Part shown: one piece after another, positions 11,601-22,200 of the stretch | How the letters are laid out: every line of letters starts with the position of its first letter | Position numbering within the stretch: the first letter of the stretch is position 1 | From: Strigamia acuminata | Lineage: Eukaryota > Arthropoda > Chilopoda > Geophilomorpha > Linotaeniidae | Assembly (NCBI GenBank): GCA_949358305.1 | Contig: OX442319.1 | Span: forward strand, 5,332,001 to 5,396,000 | Direction: 5' to 3' | DNA: 64,000 nucleotides | Notes under the pieces: generated by a model | What the model was told of the DNA's origin: nothing | The model's database searches: none | The model's input: the letters and a program-made list of their open reading frames with translations, nothing else | Position numbers and translations under genes: made by a program

Positions 11601-12339
11601 AATAAAATTACTTCAATTTTGTATTAAAAAAAGATATTTTGGTAACTGACATTCCAGTTTGACACATGTTCCTCTTGGATTAAGTTTTAGTGTACTAGTT
11701 ACATTTAGAAGAATATTTTTCTGCAAATATGAACCAAATTTTTATCAATGACTATCGTTTCCCTTTTTTAGTCCACATGGTTGGAACCCAACCCCATCAA
11801 ATGAGTATGAATTTTTTCGAAGAGAATTGAACCAAAACAAGCAGAAAATTTTAAAAATTTACCTTTTCTTGATGTCTTTCGTCTGTCACAAGTATATTGT
11901 GAACGAAATTATGACTGTAATTTAAATTCCATAATTTAGGAAGGTCGACGTCTGGTGTTTGAATGAGTTTATCCATCGGGTTAAGAGCATCAAAGACGTC
12001 CGGCGTCATGCCAGATAAGTTGTAGTAATCCAAAACATATTGATTTAGTGGTATACATACATGTACGGCAGGAAAATTCATAGTTTCAATTTTTTCTTCA
12101 AACACATCGACAGTAGTTGGACTATCCAGAAAATAAGAAATGCGATCGTACATTTGATAACTGTAGATGAGAATGCAGATACCGACGATAACAGCCCAAA
12201 CCATGCGAAATGCAAGAGAGTTGTTTTTATCGATCATTGGTTGAAACTCTTGAGGAATCATTTGTTTCACGTTTTGTTTTTCCAATAAACGTCTCACTCT
12301 AAGGCGAATTGTTCTACGGAATCGCCGATTAGTTTCCAT
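2699..12339 (-). CDS. Two-repeat (tandem-fused) DEG/ENaC channel, 11 coding exons
   Basis: My exon model is 11863-12339, 11651-11720, 11492-11583, 10453-10539, 9778-9881, 8897-9716, 8669-8753, 8375-8463, 8219-8317, 3139-3248 and 2699-3071. All junctions are GT-AG and the total is 2406 nt, exactly 802 codons. Repeat 1 has TM1 at about residues 44-62, the motif FPAVHVC, cysteine-rich finger/palm segments and TM2 at about 366-397 with a G-L-S filter triplet. The 820-nt exon then continues without a stop into repeat 2: TM1 at about 440-458, LPNIIICAG, cysteines, and TM2 at about 763-796, again with GLS. Intron phases are the same in each repeat (0,1,0,0,2), which argues for internal duplication rather than a misjoined pair. 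No classical HG gating motif is seen before either TM1. The known family role is a trimeric amiloride-sensitive cation channel; ligand and tissue cannot be inferred. The 4.9-kb intron 8218-3249 contains nested transposons. Confidence 0.82.
4494..4511 (+). other. Primer-binding site, tRNA-Ser(GCU)
   Basis: These 18 nt (TGGCGACGAGGATGGGAC) are the exact reverse complement of CCA plus the last 15 nt of the tRNA-Ser(GCU) genes at 21827, 31025 and 31462 in this same window. This marks the start of minus-strand DNA synthesis for the LTR element. Confidence 0.9.
5232..6905. mobile_element. Foldback/MULE-like TIR element with satellite core (1674 bp)
   Basis: Terminal inverted repeats of about 65 bp start GGGTCACTACAAAACACGGG and contain nested GGGGTA...TACCCC palindromes. 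A perfect 9-bp target duplication CTCTCAACC lies at 5223-5231 and 6906-6914. Inner arms near 5510-5590 and 6540-6650 are also inverted copies. There is no transposase ORF. A 9-bp duplication is typical of MULE elements and also fits Merlin, so the superfamily is tentative. Confidence 0.85.
5570..6575. repeat. Degenerate 11-bp satellite inside the foldback element
   Basis: Roughly a kilobase of variants of 'gataaaaatcg'/'ggtaaaaatcg' that flips to the complementary strand after about 6415, making the array itself a hairpin. From about 6625 to 6720 a second array, 'gagtcaaataatcgatttgt', is repeated about five times. The 110-residue ORF across the first array is a by-product of the period. Confidence 0.9.
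10994..11320. repeat. 28-bp hairpin tandem array in a DEG/ENaC intron
   Basis: About eleven near-identical units contain 'cccattgaataacatggg'. Each unit can fold on itself: CATGTTATT pairs with AATAACATG around an 8-nt loop. It lies in the 10540-11491 intron; no coding exon is seen elsewhere in that intron. Confidence 0.9.
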
Positions 12340-12599
12340 CTTACTTTTAAAAGATTTGATTAGTACTGTTAAACCTGGTCGAAGGTAGAAAGAGAAGTGA
12401 TTTTGTCAAGGAGAAATACTATTAAGTCAACTTGATCACATGTTGATTGGTTGGATCAACTGTGATCAGGGGTGAAAGATAGAAATGAAAAGTAATTGTT
12501 GAAAATAATGAAATGCGCAAAGTTTTATTTGCGCATACATTTGGAGAGATGAATCAGCAAAAATAAAATAAAGATGGGTAATTCTAAGTTAAAAAATAG

Positions 12600-12975
12600 G
12601 GTATGTGCACCGGCCCTGATACAGTCTGTATGATTCTCGTAAAATCCAACTTAAATCCCAAAAACAACTCAAAGACTTTGTGTTTTTTAATTCTAGTTTG
12701 TCAAAATAATGCCTCATTTTCCGTGTTATTATTTTCTCCTGACAGGTTTCTTTCAAATCGAATTTATAATTTTGGTTTGAAAGCGTAAACACATAAAATA
12801 ATTCTAGCTTGTCAAAATGATGCCTCATTTTCCGTATTATTATTTTCTCCTGACAGGTTTCTTCCAAATCGAATTTATAATTTTGGTTTGAAAGTGTAAA
12901 CACATAAAATATTAATATGAAGTTATAAAAACTGCTACAGCAACACAGAATCAACAGCAGTACTTGTATATCCAC
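12600..12975. repeat. Interspersed repeat, with related copy at 14335-14535 plus 14722-14770
   Basis: 'ccggccctgatacagtctgt' and the following 200 bases ('gtcaaaatgatgcctcattt', 'gaatttataattttggtttg') appear at 12610-12960 with an internal tandem duplication, and again at 14345-14535. The 14.3-kb copy is split by the pogo-like MITE, so this copy supplies its empty site. No coding function is seen. Confidence 0.75.
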
Positions 12976-13139
12976 ATTTCAGTAAACTTTTTGGCAGTTG
13001 AAATCTATGTTCCCACAACATACAGTATTTCATAATTCTGAAATCACAAACCAATACTCACAGCAAATACAAACAACAACAAAACCTCACTCTCAACTCA
13101 CACTACCACATCTAAATAAACAAACCAAACATTCCTTTA

Positions 13140-13860
13140 TCTCACTCCGGATGTACCCGTAGTTCTAAGTTTCGGCACGGTATAGACTGTGTCCCTTTGC
13201 AATTGCTTAATCTTGTGACCGCTTGGCCACCCGAGTGTGACCTGCAGCACTACCACACTCCGCCCAATAGCTCCAAAGTCACCCCTCCTAGCAGAGTTGG
13301 ATTACCCAGTACGGAGAAGGAAAGAGCTGAGTGGTGCAGGAAAAGAGCGCTGGGTCTCAACTGAGACAGACATGTGAAGTGAAGTCCTGAAGCCAGCAAG
13401 AGCAGTCGTGCTCTGGGCTGACTCTGCTCTCCTCCCTATTCACCACTGCGACGCTCAGTGGTGAGACGTCGGATCCACCACAGCCTCCATAAGCGGTTGC
13501 ATGGGATGTACAAGTGAGTACAGCAGTATATTATGTCCAACCGGCCATGTTATTCGTGGGGATCCCTGCCTGTGTGTGACAGGTCAGTTGCTGGTGTGGC
13601 ATGCCTTCGCCAACATGTGGGTAGACTGGAGACTCCAATCCCTAGACAACGATTAAAGGACAACAACCCAACAATCTGGAGTCCTTGTCTTATTTTATGT
13701 GAGAATGCGTCCAACCCCAGATTACCATGGGTAAGACCATACCGTCACAATACTTTATTTTGGCCCCATGAAATTCAGAGTCCTAAGGGGGCACCTCTTG
13801 TGTCAAGGTGGAAGGAAAGACTACCCGGGTAGGGGAGCACAATACCAGTTTTGCTCTGCT
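13140..13860. repeat. Dispersed element with inverted partner at 16740-17410
   Basis: The sequence around 'ctagacaacgattaaag', 'tgtgtgtgac' and 'gaccgcttggccaccc' reappears in reverse complement at 16740-17410 in the same relative order. The second copy also has a local duplication of 'ggagtctcccatctaccc' around 16850-16975. No transposase frame is seen, so this is probably a non-autonomous element or segmental duplication. Confidence 0.65.
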
Positions 13861-14351
13861 TGCTGGCAACCCATGCTACATCGCTGGTGCTGATAGATTT
13901 ATTCAGGAACCTTTCAAAACACGTTCATGTGCGTTCGAGCAAATGTCGTAACTTCGGTTGTCACAGCAATCCGAAAATAATGCAATTGAATATAGACATG
14001 AAAAATACATACGGTTTTAAAGTCCACTCAGGTGAAAACGTGGCACTCGATCCACTCAAAAACACAGCAGTGCAGCTAAATTGATGTTTTGTGAAAGTTA
14101 ACAAGTAATTACTATTTTAAAAAATTCATGAGATTTCTGAGAATTGTAATGAGTGGTTCGTGACTTACTGTAGATATCACAAATGTGAAATTTCATTTTG
14201 TGAAGTAGCAAAATATTCAATTCCCCATCACTTTAGATTGTACAATTCAGGGTAGGCGCGAGGGGTGAGGCGGTCGCCTCAGGTGGCATATTTATAGGGG
14301 CAGCATATGCCTTGCTTGCCTCAGGTGGAAATATGTGTACCGGCCCTGATA
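13855..14351. repeat. Direct duplicate of 15425-16182, each ending in a hAT-type MITE
   Basis: 'cacgttcatgtgcgttcgag', 'ggttttaaagtccactcagg' and 'ttcatgagatttctgagaat' occur in both blocks. The second copy carries about 200 extra bases at 15540-15755. Each block ends in a short hAT-like MITE (14249-14351 and 16015-16182) with CAGGG...CCGGCCCTG termini. Confidence 0.7.
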
Positions 14352-14537
14352 CAGTCTGTATGATTCTCGTAAAATCCAGCTCAAATTCCAAAAACAACTC
14401 AAAAGAAATTCTGTTTTTTAATTCTAGATTGTCAAAATGATGCCTCATTTTCCGTGTTATTATTTTCTCTTGACAGGTTGCTTCCAAATCGAATTTATAA
14501 TTTTGGTTTGAAAGTGTAAACACATAAAATATTAATA

Positions 14538-14721
14538 CAGTCGAAACTCTTTATAACGAATCGCGATATAACAAATTATCGATATAACGAACACCTAAAA
14601 ATGGCTGGTTTGGTTGGCTGGCCGTAGAACACTGTGTTAAAAAATTTTGATATAACGAATTCTCGTTATAACGAATCGATTTTTCGGGTCCTTTGCGATT
14701 TGTTATAAAGAGTTTCGACTG
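14538..14721. mobile_element. pogo/Tigger-like MITE (184 bp)
   Basis: The TIRs begin CAGTCGAAACTCTTTATAAC and a TA dinucleotide flanks both sides. The related repeat at 12900-12955 lacks this insert and has a single TA at the same position, so the boundaries are confirmed by an empty site. Confidence 0.9.
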
Positions 14722-14770
14722 TATGACGTTGTAAAAACTGCAACAGCAACACAGAAGCAACAGCAGTACC

Positions 14771-15238
14771 GTACTGCCTTGAATAAGGGCCGGGCGTGAT
14801 TAAGCGCCTGCTCTCAATTAAGCGCCGGCCAACCGACGGCCGAAAAGCCAATAAGCGCCGGCCCCGAATAAACGGCGGGCTTGTTTAAACGCCGGATTAA
14901 CCAAAAAATATGTGAAAAACGTATGAATAACGTTTTTTATGTACCGTATATACGTGACGTTCGGTACAAATGATCTATTTGCAGCAATATTGCTCCAACT
15001 GGTAATATAAAAAAACGATCATGATACCATCTCAAATATAAGTTGCTTGCAAAAAAATGTGCATTGAAAAACTTTGGTGAAGCGGCGGCAAGGAAGTTTG
15101 GCGTGGACCCGAAACGAGATTTATTTTCAACTTTTTTTTTGGCTAGACGCCTGGCTTGTATAATCGCCTGGCTTTGAATAAACGCCTGGCAGGCAAGTTA
15201 AAAAAATAAACGCCCGGGCGTTTATTCAAGGCAGTACA
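14771..15238. mobile_element. TIR element with GCCGGGCG-rich ends (about 470 bp)
   Basis: The left end 'tactgccttgaataagggcc' and the right end 'gtttattcaaggcagta' are inverted repeats, with further subterminal 'aagcgcc'/'aaacgcc' motifs. No ORF is seen. The pattern resembles short Tc1/mariner- or pogo-class elements, but no exact TSD could be fixed. Confidence 0.7.
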
Positions 15239-16289
15239 GTATTTATATACAGGGTGAGTCTAAAGTCCAGAAACACCTTTTTTTCTTAAAAATGACCTAA
15301 GATATATCAATTCTATTGATGTAGGCATATAGGAAGTCGATGGTGGGCTATCCAGTGGTGACCTTAAATTTGACCCGGAAGGTCATCTTCAAGGTCATTC
15401 ACTTCTTAACTTTTAACTTTTAAACAACCCATGCTACACCGCTGGTTCTGATGGGTTTATTCAGGAACCTTTCAAAACACGTTCCTGTGCATTCGAGCAA
15501 ATGTCGTAACTTCGGTTGTCACAGCAAAATAATGCAACTGACGTCTTTCATTAAAAAAAAAACAGAATTTAAAACCATGTGATAATTACCTACATTCTTG
15601 TAGAAATACTGACTAATGATAGTATTTAGAGAGTGCCATTCACATAAATTTGAATGTTATTTTGCAAATCCAGTGCCTTATGACTGTGATTTGTTTCAGA
15701 TTTGTAAAACTCGAATACGATTGAATATCTCTCTCATAAGCACATAATGAATTGAATAGAGACATGAAAAATACATACGGTTTTAAAGTCCACTCAGGTG
15801 AAAACGTGGCCCTCGATCCACTCAAAAACACCGCAGTGGAGCTACATTGATGTTTTGTGAAAGTTGACAAGTAATTACTATTTTAAAAAATTCATGAGAT
15901 TTCTGAGAATTGTAATGAGGGGTTGGTGACTTACTGTAGATATCACAAATGTGAAATTTCATTTTGTGAAGTAGCAAAATACTTAATTCCACATCACATT
16001 AGATGGTACAATTCAGGGTCGGCTTTGAGGGGTGAGGCGGTTGCCTCAGATGGCATATTTCTAGGGGTGGCGTCTTTGGGCGCACAGTTCAATTTTTTTC
16101 AACAAGAAAAAAAAAATTTTATTGTTCAAAAGGGCGGCATATGCCTTGCTTGCCTCAGGTGGAAATATGTGCACCGGCCCTGTTGACAAAAAATGTATTT
16201 TTAGTCATGTAAATATTTTTTTGGGTGAAAAATAATTTTTTTTATATGCATTAAATGCACAGAATTTGTCGAAAAAAAATTGTCTACCA

Positions 16290-16442
16290 GCTGAAGTTGA
16301 ATGCATCGTCTCACAACAACTCCAGCTGGTACACTGATGCAGATAAGTTCCTAAAACACTCACCTAGACGGGACTACAGTAGATGAGTGTTCTAGGAACC
16401 TACCTGCATCAGTCTACCAGCTTAAGTTGAATGTAGCGTCCC
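16290..16442. repeat. Imperfect palindrome upstream of the hAT-type insertion
   Basis: 'gatgcagataagttcctaaa' near 16336 and its reverse complement near 16390-16420 form arms separated by about 25 bp. 'ccagctg..gttgaatg' occurs on both shoulders. The left shoulder (about 16308) is the empty-site equivalent of the hAT insertion site. Confidence 0.6.
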
Positions 16443-19085
16443 CAGGGCCGTGCTGACCTGTGAGGCAAAGAAGCGGCCGCCTCAGGGCGGCAAACTGACA
16501 GGGGCGGCAATTTGGACCCTAAATTTTTTTTTTCTTTTTTTTTGCGGGGAGAGGGCGGCATTTTTAATCCTTGCCTCACCACAGATATTTCCTAGGAACG
16601 GCCCAGTAAGTTGTCCCGCACAAAAACGAAGCAAACGCCATCTGTCGTCCCATTACTCAAACTTTTTGCTGGCAAATGGCGGACAATTGACATTTACATT
16701 TTTGGCGGACGTTAGAACGGAGTTCAATTTGTGACTGGATATGATCTTACCCACTGCAGTATGGGGATTGACTACAATGTGAGGAATGAGACGTAAGAAT
16801 GAGACAGGGACTCCAGATTATTGTGTTTTGGCCTTTAATCGTTGTCTAGGGGTTGGAGTCTCCCATCTACCCATGTGCATTTAATGCATATAAAAAAAAT
16901 TATTTTTCACCCAAAAAAATATTTACATGACTAAAAATACATTTTTTGTCTAGGGGTTGGAGTCTCCCATCTACCCATGTGTGGCAGTGCTGTTAGGCAC
17001 GCTACACCAGCAACAACAAGTCACACACAGGGCACAAACCCCATGGGTTACCTGGCCGATCACTAACTAGCATTCTGTCGTACTTATCCTGTACGACACA
17101 TGTGACCGCTCATGGAAGCTGCAACACGCACACCTTCCTGTCACTCTGCATCCCAGTGGTGAATGGTGAGAACAGCAGAGTCAGCACCAGGCATGGTTGC
17201 TCTTGCTGGCGTCGGGACCTTCGTAACACACGTCTCTCTCTGTCGGCTCCCTCTGTACGACTCTCTCGGTCGAGCTCCCAGCTCACTTTCTCTCACCACA
17301 CCACTCAGCTCCCACCCTCCCTAGGTAGGTCGGTCCACCCCGCAAGAGGGGATGACCTTAGGTGTGTGGAGTGCTGCAGATCACCATGGGTGGCCAAGCG
17401 GTCACACATTTTTGGACGTTTTTAGCACGTTTTAGGTTGTTTCGTGACGTTTTCCTTATTTTACGCAACATTTTCGACTGTTTTCAGCAATATTCGGTCG
17501 TTTTCCTTATTTTTTGCAACATTTTCAGCAATTTTCGGGGTCAACTACTGTTTTTTAAAACTTTGTATCCATTTTGCGAATCAAACCACTTAAGGGCAGA
17601 AAACAAAAATGTCAACTTATGTCAAGTCGGAGATTATGTGATTTTAATTAATTGAACTGGCTTCAGTTTAGAGAAAAGAATGTGGTATTATTAATGGTAT
17701 CATGGTTACGGTCATGTCGTAGTAAATGTTTTACACGTATTAGTCATTGAAATTAAATCTCTTTAATGCGTCAATGTAAGAATTGGTATGATATAATTTT
17801 TAAAACGTGAAGTTTCTTTGGTTGGCTTACCCTACTTACTTGTTAGTACTTACAGTTTCAAAGTTTTGTTTTGTGGAACCTTCACACTCGTTTCGTATGT
17901 ATTCAAGCAGCAATGAAAAACAGGTGTATTGATGCTGTAGACTCTTTGGCAGAAGAGTTATAGAAGATCAATGAGAACTTGAATAAATCATCACAAAGAC
18001 ACCTGTGAAAATATGGAAATCGTGATTACCATAATCATCAGACCAATATCTGCTGTGTCTACCATTAAAGTATTTTTCCAATAGAAATAATTTCTGCAAA
18101 AATGTGGTTGACATTCTTATTGATATTTTTATTGACATTTTTATGTCAACACACTACTTGTCAGGTTTTCTTCGACTATGACATTTTTGAAAAACAAAAA
18201 CTACTTAACTCAAATCTCTTTAAAAATTACAAATTATTGGTCAACATTAAACATATTTAATTTTTTTTCTGGCAATAGTTTTTAAATATTTGATTAAATT
18301 CATGAGTTATCATTTGCTGGCTGATGAGTCGAAGTAAAAATCCATTAAAAATGTCTAAAATGAAGAAATATTTATCAAAAACAGTCTAAAATGAAGAAAT
18401 ATTTATCAAAAAAAGTCTAAAATGAAGAAATATTTATCAAAAAAGGTCTAAAATGAAGAAATATTTATCAAAAAAGGTCTAAAATGAAGAAATATTTATC
18501 TAAAAAGGTCTAAATAGAAGAAATATTTATCAAAAAGGTCTAAAATTAAGAAATATTTATCAAAAAATTCTAAAATGAAGAAATATTTATCAAAAAAGGT
18601 CTAAAATGAAGAAATATTTCTCAAAAAAGGTCTAAAATACTGATATATCCAAACTCAGAATAGTTTTAATTTTAAATCTAATTTTAAAACAAGTGTTTGA
18701 AAAGCAATGTAACATTTAGCCTTGACTGACTGCGTGGATCGATGTGTAGATCTGTAGAGTGGAGAACCGATCAAAGCGTATGTGCCAAACTACCGCCAGA
18801 CGTAGTGGCTACAGTTGTAGTTTATTCGTGGTAGCCGATGGCAACATCGATTACCATTATTAGACGTTACGCACGTGCAAAAATCAATGGGAAACAGCTG
18901 CAGGTTTCATACTAGTACTTGTACATTTTTGTAAATGATTGTAAATTTTTTTTCGAAAATATTTTTGGGCTTATTCGAAAATATGATGTTTTTTTGTTGT
19001 TTTTTTTCGGGGGGGGGGGGGGGGAGAGGAGAGCGGCATTTTTAATGCTTGCCTCACCACAGATATTTCCTAGGAACGGCCCTGA
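16443..19085. mobile_element. hAT-type non-autonomous element (about 2.6 kb) with nested repeats
   Basis: The left end CAGGGCCGTGCTGACC and the right end CGGCCCTG are flanked by the same 8-mer, AGCGTCCC, at 16435-16442 and 19086-19093, as expected of hAT. Sequence right of 19093 ('acaacaactccagctggt') continues the sequence left of 16435 as judged from an uninterrupted relative at about 16308. Inside are a second terminal-like sequence at 16560-16612, the inverted copy of the 13-kb repeat, featureless AT-rich DNA at 17411-18340 and 18650-18985, and a tandem array. No transposase frame is visible. Confidence 0.65.
18340..18640. repeat. About 31-bp tandem array
   Basis: Nine to ten copies of 'aaatgaagaaatatttatca' followed by 'aaaaaaggtct'. 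The array is non-coding. Confidence 0.9.
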
Positions 19086-19159
19086 GCGTCCCACAACAAC
19101 TCCAGCTGGTAAATTGATGCAGATAAGTTCCTAGAACACTCACCTATCCGGGGAAGCTT

Positions 19160-20093
19160 GCACTAGAAGGGGACTAACCTCATCTGTAAAGATGAAGAAA
19201 GATAAAGGGTCGGGATTAAGCGTGCAGTGAAAAGTGTGAAAAAGTAGACATTAAATTTTTGTTTTTTTAATTAGCATTTTTGATGTCTTTGATATTGTAC
19301 AATTTTTTTAATTCTGATTTCAATAAACCCCTAAATTTTACATGTTGCATCCGACCTAACCCTAAGCTCAATTTTCAATGCAATTCTAAAATTTTAACAA
19401 TAGTTACTGCAGCAACAGGTTAAACAAACAAAGAGAATCACAATAAATGACTCATTATTAAAAGTAATTTAAAGCGTAGTAGCAAAATATTTTTGTTTGT
19501 TAACCTTATTTTAGCATTATTAGGCCTAATATTAGGCTTAATACTGCGAGATAACAACTGGAATTAGAAAATTGTCTGCGCAGAATGGGATGCCAGTACG
19601 AATTTAGTATCAAGACATACCGGGCGCGAATGGAATTAAATTTTTATCAATTGTAATTAATTAATTGATTATTATTTTTTTTAACTTTCATAAAAACGTT
19701 TTTATATCTCCTTTTTTACATGAATTTTGTAATTATTTTTGTTTTGTTTTTAAGGATTCTAGCACGCACAGCTTTATTTTCTATTCGATTTTTAATATTG
19801 TTTTTGCTTTTGTCTCTGAAATAAAAAGTTTTTTCAATGAATTTCTAAACTGAACAATTATTAGGCAGGAATAGAAGTGCAAACAAAATAATATCTGGGC
19901 ACAGCTTGAATATGTTGAAGAAATGAAATAAAAGCGGCGAGTTTCAATTGTTCAAAGAAATCCCGTCTGATTGATATTAGCATTGGCCAGTTGACCTGAT
20001 TTACAGTTAATTAGAAAATTACTGCTCCAACCAGCTAAAATATTTGTAAAAACAAAAAAAATTTAATAAAAAAAAATTTAAACATTAACAATC
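19160..20093. other. Gene-free AT-rich spacer
   Basis: I see no ORF, RNA gene or clear transposon end here. Confidence 0.5.
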
Positions 20094-20175
20094 GCAGTTG
20101 ATAGGATTCGAACCTACGCGGGAAATTTCCCAATGGATTTCTAGTCCATCGCCTTAACCACTCGGCCACAACTGC
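20094..20175 (-). tRNA. tRNA-Ser (AGA anticodon)
   Basis: The minus strand gives an 82-nt class II tRNA. The acceptor GCAGTTG pairs with CAACTGC, the D-arm is GCCGAGTGGTTAAGGCG, the anticodon loop ACTAGAAA has AGA, a long variable arm is present and the T-arm is GGTTCGAATCC. Serine tRNAs are expected to have the long variable arm. CCA is not encoded, as usual in eukaryotes. No intron is present. Confidence 0.95.
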
Positions 20176-20445
20176 TTATCATCAGCTATACAAATTTACT
20201 ATGTGTCTGCACTTCAGCCACACAATACAAACTTTAAGTGACTTCAGTATCCTTTCACATTGCTGTTTTCCACTGTTAGATGCAACATACCAAAACAACA
20301 TTTAGATTTGTTTGATAAACAGAGTATTCAGAGAATTAATTAAGAAAACTGTGGAAACCCTTCACAAATTAAATCAAACACACATAGCAGATAGTAATTT
20401 TATATATCATAATACAACTAAACATATTTTTACGACACATTTTTA

Positions 20446-21234
20446 CTACCACATATTTGCTCGACGACGACGTCGACGTCGAGTATTCCCGCGCTGGCCA
20501 CGTGCAGATGTTGCATGAGTTGTTCCTTGTTGATTTGCTGGCATGCGACAATCCCTGGCAAAATGATTTTCTCCATTACAGTTGTAGCATCTGTCCTTCG
20601 AACCCCTTCTACCACGAGTTGAAGACTGTTTACAAAGTCTATTAAATTCGTCCAATAATAGCTCTTTTACACGTGTAGGGGTAAACTCCGAGTCGTCCCA
20701 ATCGTAGTACATCGTCTGCTTTGCATACTGGTATTCGGGACCGAGGAAATCCAAATATTGAAACGCAATTTCTTCCTGCGTAACATTGATTTCAACAGTA
20801 TTCAGCTCCAAAACCTTCTGGTCGACCCTCGCTGTAAAAACGACCATTTCCTCATCTTGCAGAGGTGCCATTTGCAGAAATTCACGGCGTACTCGTGCCT
20901 TCCTGGCTCTTGTCTTTGGTTGGTATGCTGCTTGTAGAGCATCCCAAGCCCCTTTCGCTTTTTCATGGGCCAATGCAACAATTTGATGTGTTGCACAGCA
21001 TCCCAGGCAAATCGTCGATCTCGCTTTCATCTCCCGTGTTCGGAAATCTCGTTTATCTTCGGCTGTTGCCGATGCAGGCAAGGTTGGCTCCGTCCCATCA
21101 ACGTGTTCCCAAACCCCCTGATATTTCAGGAGAAGCATCATTTCTCTAGACCATGATCCATAGTTCGTTCCATCGAACTTCTTAATTGAGAAACCACATG
21201 ACCAGTCGACATCCATGTTATCCAGATCGGCCAT
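20446..21234 (-). CDS. Copia-type Gag, stand-alone ORF
   Basis: This 262-residue ORF has the Copia/UBN2 Gag layout: the N-terminal FDGTNYGSWSREM, central helices with WDALQAAYQ, one CCHC knuckle (CYNCNGENHFARDC) near residue 220 and an arginine-rich tail (RRRRRRRANMW). No protease, integrase or RT follows it downstream, where a tRNA-Ser lies instead. It is either a truncated retrotransposon or a retained gag-derived gene. The open frame and intact knuckle fit either. A consensus donor (cgtaagt) at about 21297 upstream hints at a spliced leader, but no acceptor was confirmed. Confidence 0.75.
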   Translation of the reverse strand: MADLDNMDVDWSCGFSIKKFDGTNYGSWSREMMLLLKYQGVWEHVDGTEPTLPASATAEDKRDFRTREMKARSTICLGCCATHQIVALAHEKAKGAWDALQAAYQPKTRARKARVRREFLQMAPLQDEEMVVFTARVDQKVLELNTVEINVTQEEIAFQYLDFLGPEYQYAKQTMYYDWDDSEFTPTRVKELLLDEFNRLCKQSSTRGRRGSKDRCYNCNGENHFARDCRMPANQQGTTHATSARGQRGNTRRRRRRRANMW

Positions 21235-21826
21235 TTACGTCCAAAAATAAAGAAAAAAAATATTTAAGCAGTATTTGATAAATCTTAAATCGAATACTTA
21301 CGTGTTAATGTCCCGTTTTATTCCTTGGGACAACGTATTTCCCAGTGACAACGTCAGCCGGTGTGCAAATAAAAATTCACGTAACTCGTCGCTCGGGATT
21401 CGTTACTCGTAACGTCGTCTTCGCGTTGTACTCGTAACTCGCTAGCACTTGTTTAGATTGCGACGATGTTCCAGTTTGAGTTGGATAAATGCCACGTGAG
21501 TAAATTGAAAAAGAAAATCTCATTTTATTCTGTCAACCGCCATCTTGGCAGTACCGCAAATACCAGTTTACAAAAATATGACATCATACATACGACATGA
21601 CACACACTGAAAGCAATGTAGTATATATGTTAAACACCGCATGATGCCGCACAACCAAAAAGCTTAAACAAATAAAAGTTCAACCAAACAATAGGTTCAA
21701 AACACATTAAAAAGCTACACAATTTATAATAATAACCTAGAAAACATCAAAAGCCATTAAGAATTCGTATTATTGATTCAATCAAAACGTTCATTGTGTG
21801 TTCTGTCCCGAGCAAGGAAAGTGACT

Positions 21827-21908
21827 GACGAGGTGGCCGAGTGGTTAAGGCGATGGACTGCTAATCCATTGGGATCTTCCCGCGTGGGTTCGAGTCCCAT
21901 CCTCGTCG
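21827..21908 (+). tRNA. tRNA-Ser (GCU anticodon)
   Basis: An 82-nt class II tRNA: acceptor GACGAGG...CCTCGTC, anticodon loop CTGCTAA, long variable arm and T-arm GGTTCGAGTCC. Its 3' end is the exact primer for the LTR element at 4306. It is near-identical to the copies at 31025 and 31462. Confidence 0.97.
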
Positions 21909-22129
21909 AATTTCTTTTTCATATTTTGATTTTTTAATTCCTTGAATTATATTATATTTTTAATGATTTGACATTATGAATTATTAAACACGACAACTTG
22001 GGTTTGTCTACTTCATTACATTAATAACGTTGAAATTACGTTACAAATAGTGAAATAATGTGTTGGATTGGACAATACACATTTGGAATGTATTGGTCAA
22101 CTCGACACTGATTGGTCGAGTGACCTGTC

Positions 22130-22200
22130 ATGTATATAAGACGTGACATCGTCACGTTTATAGAACGTGACATTATTGGGGTATATAAACCCCCAACCAT
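22130..22200 (+). promoter_or_regulatory. TATA-containing promoter region of the CDC25 gene
   Basis: 'catgtatataag' at about 22131 and 'gggtatataaac' at about 22178 are TATA-like, the latter about 100 bp before the ATG. Repeated 'cgtgacat' motifs (about 22143, 22166) and paired 'attggtcaactcg'/'attggtcgagtg' segments just upstream look like factor sites, but this is inference. Confidence 0.45.
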
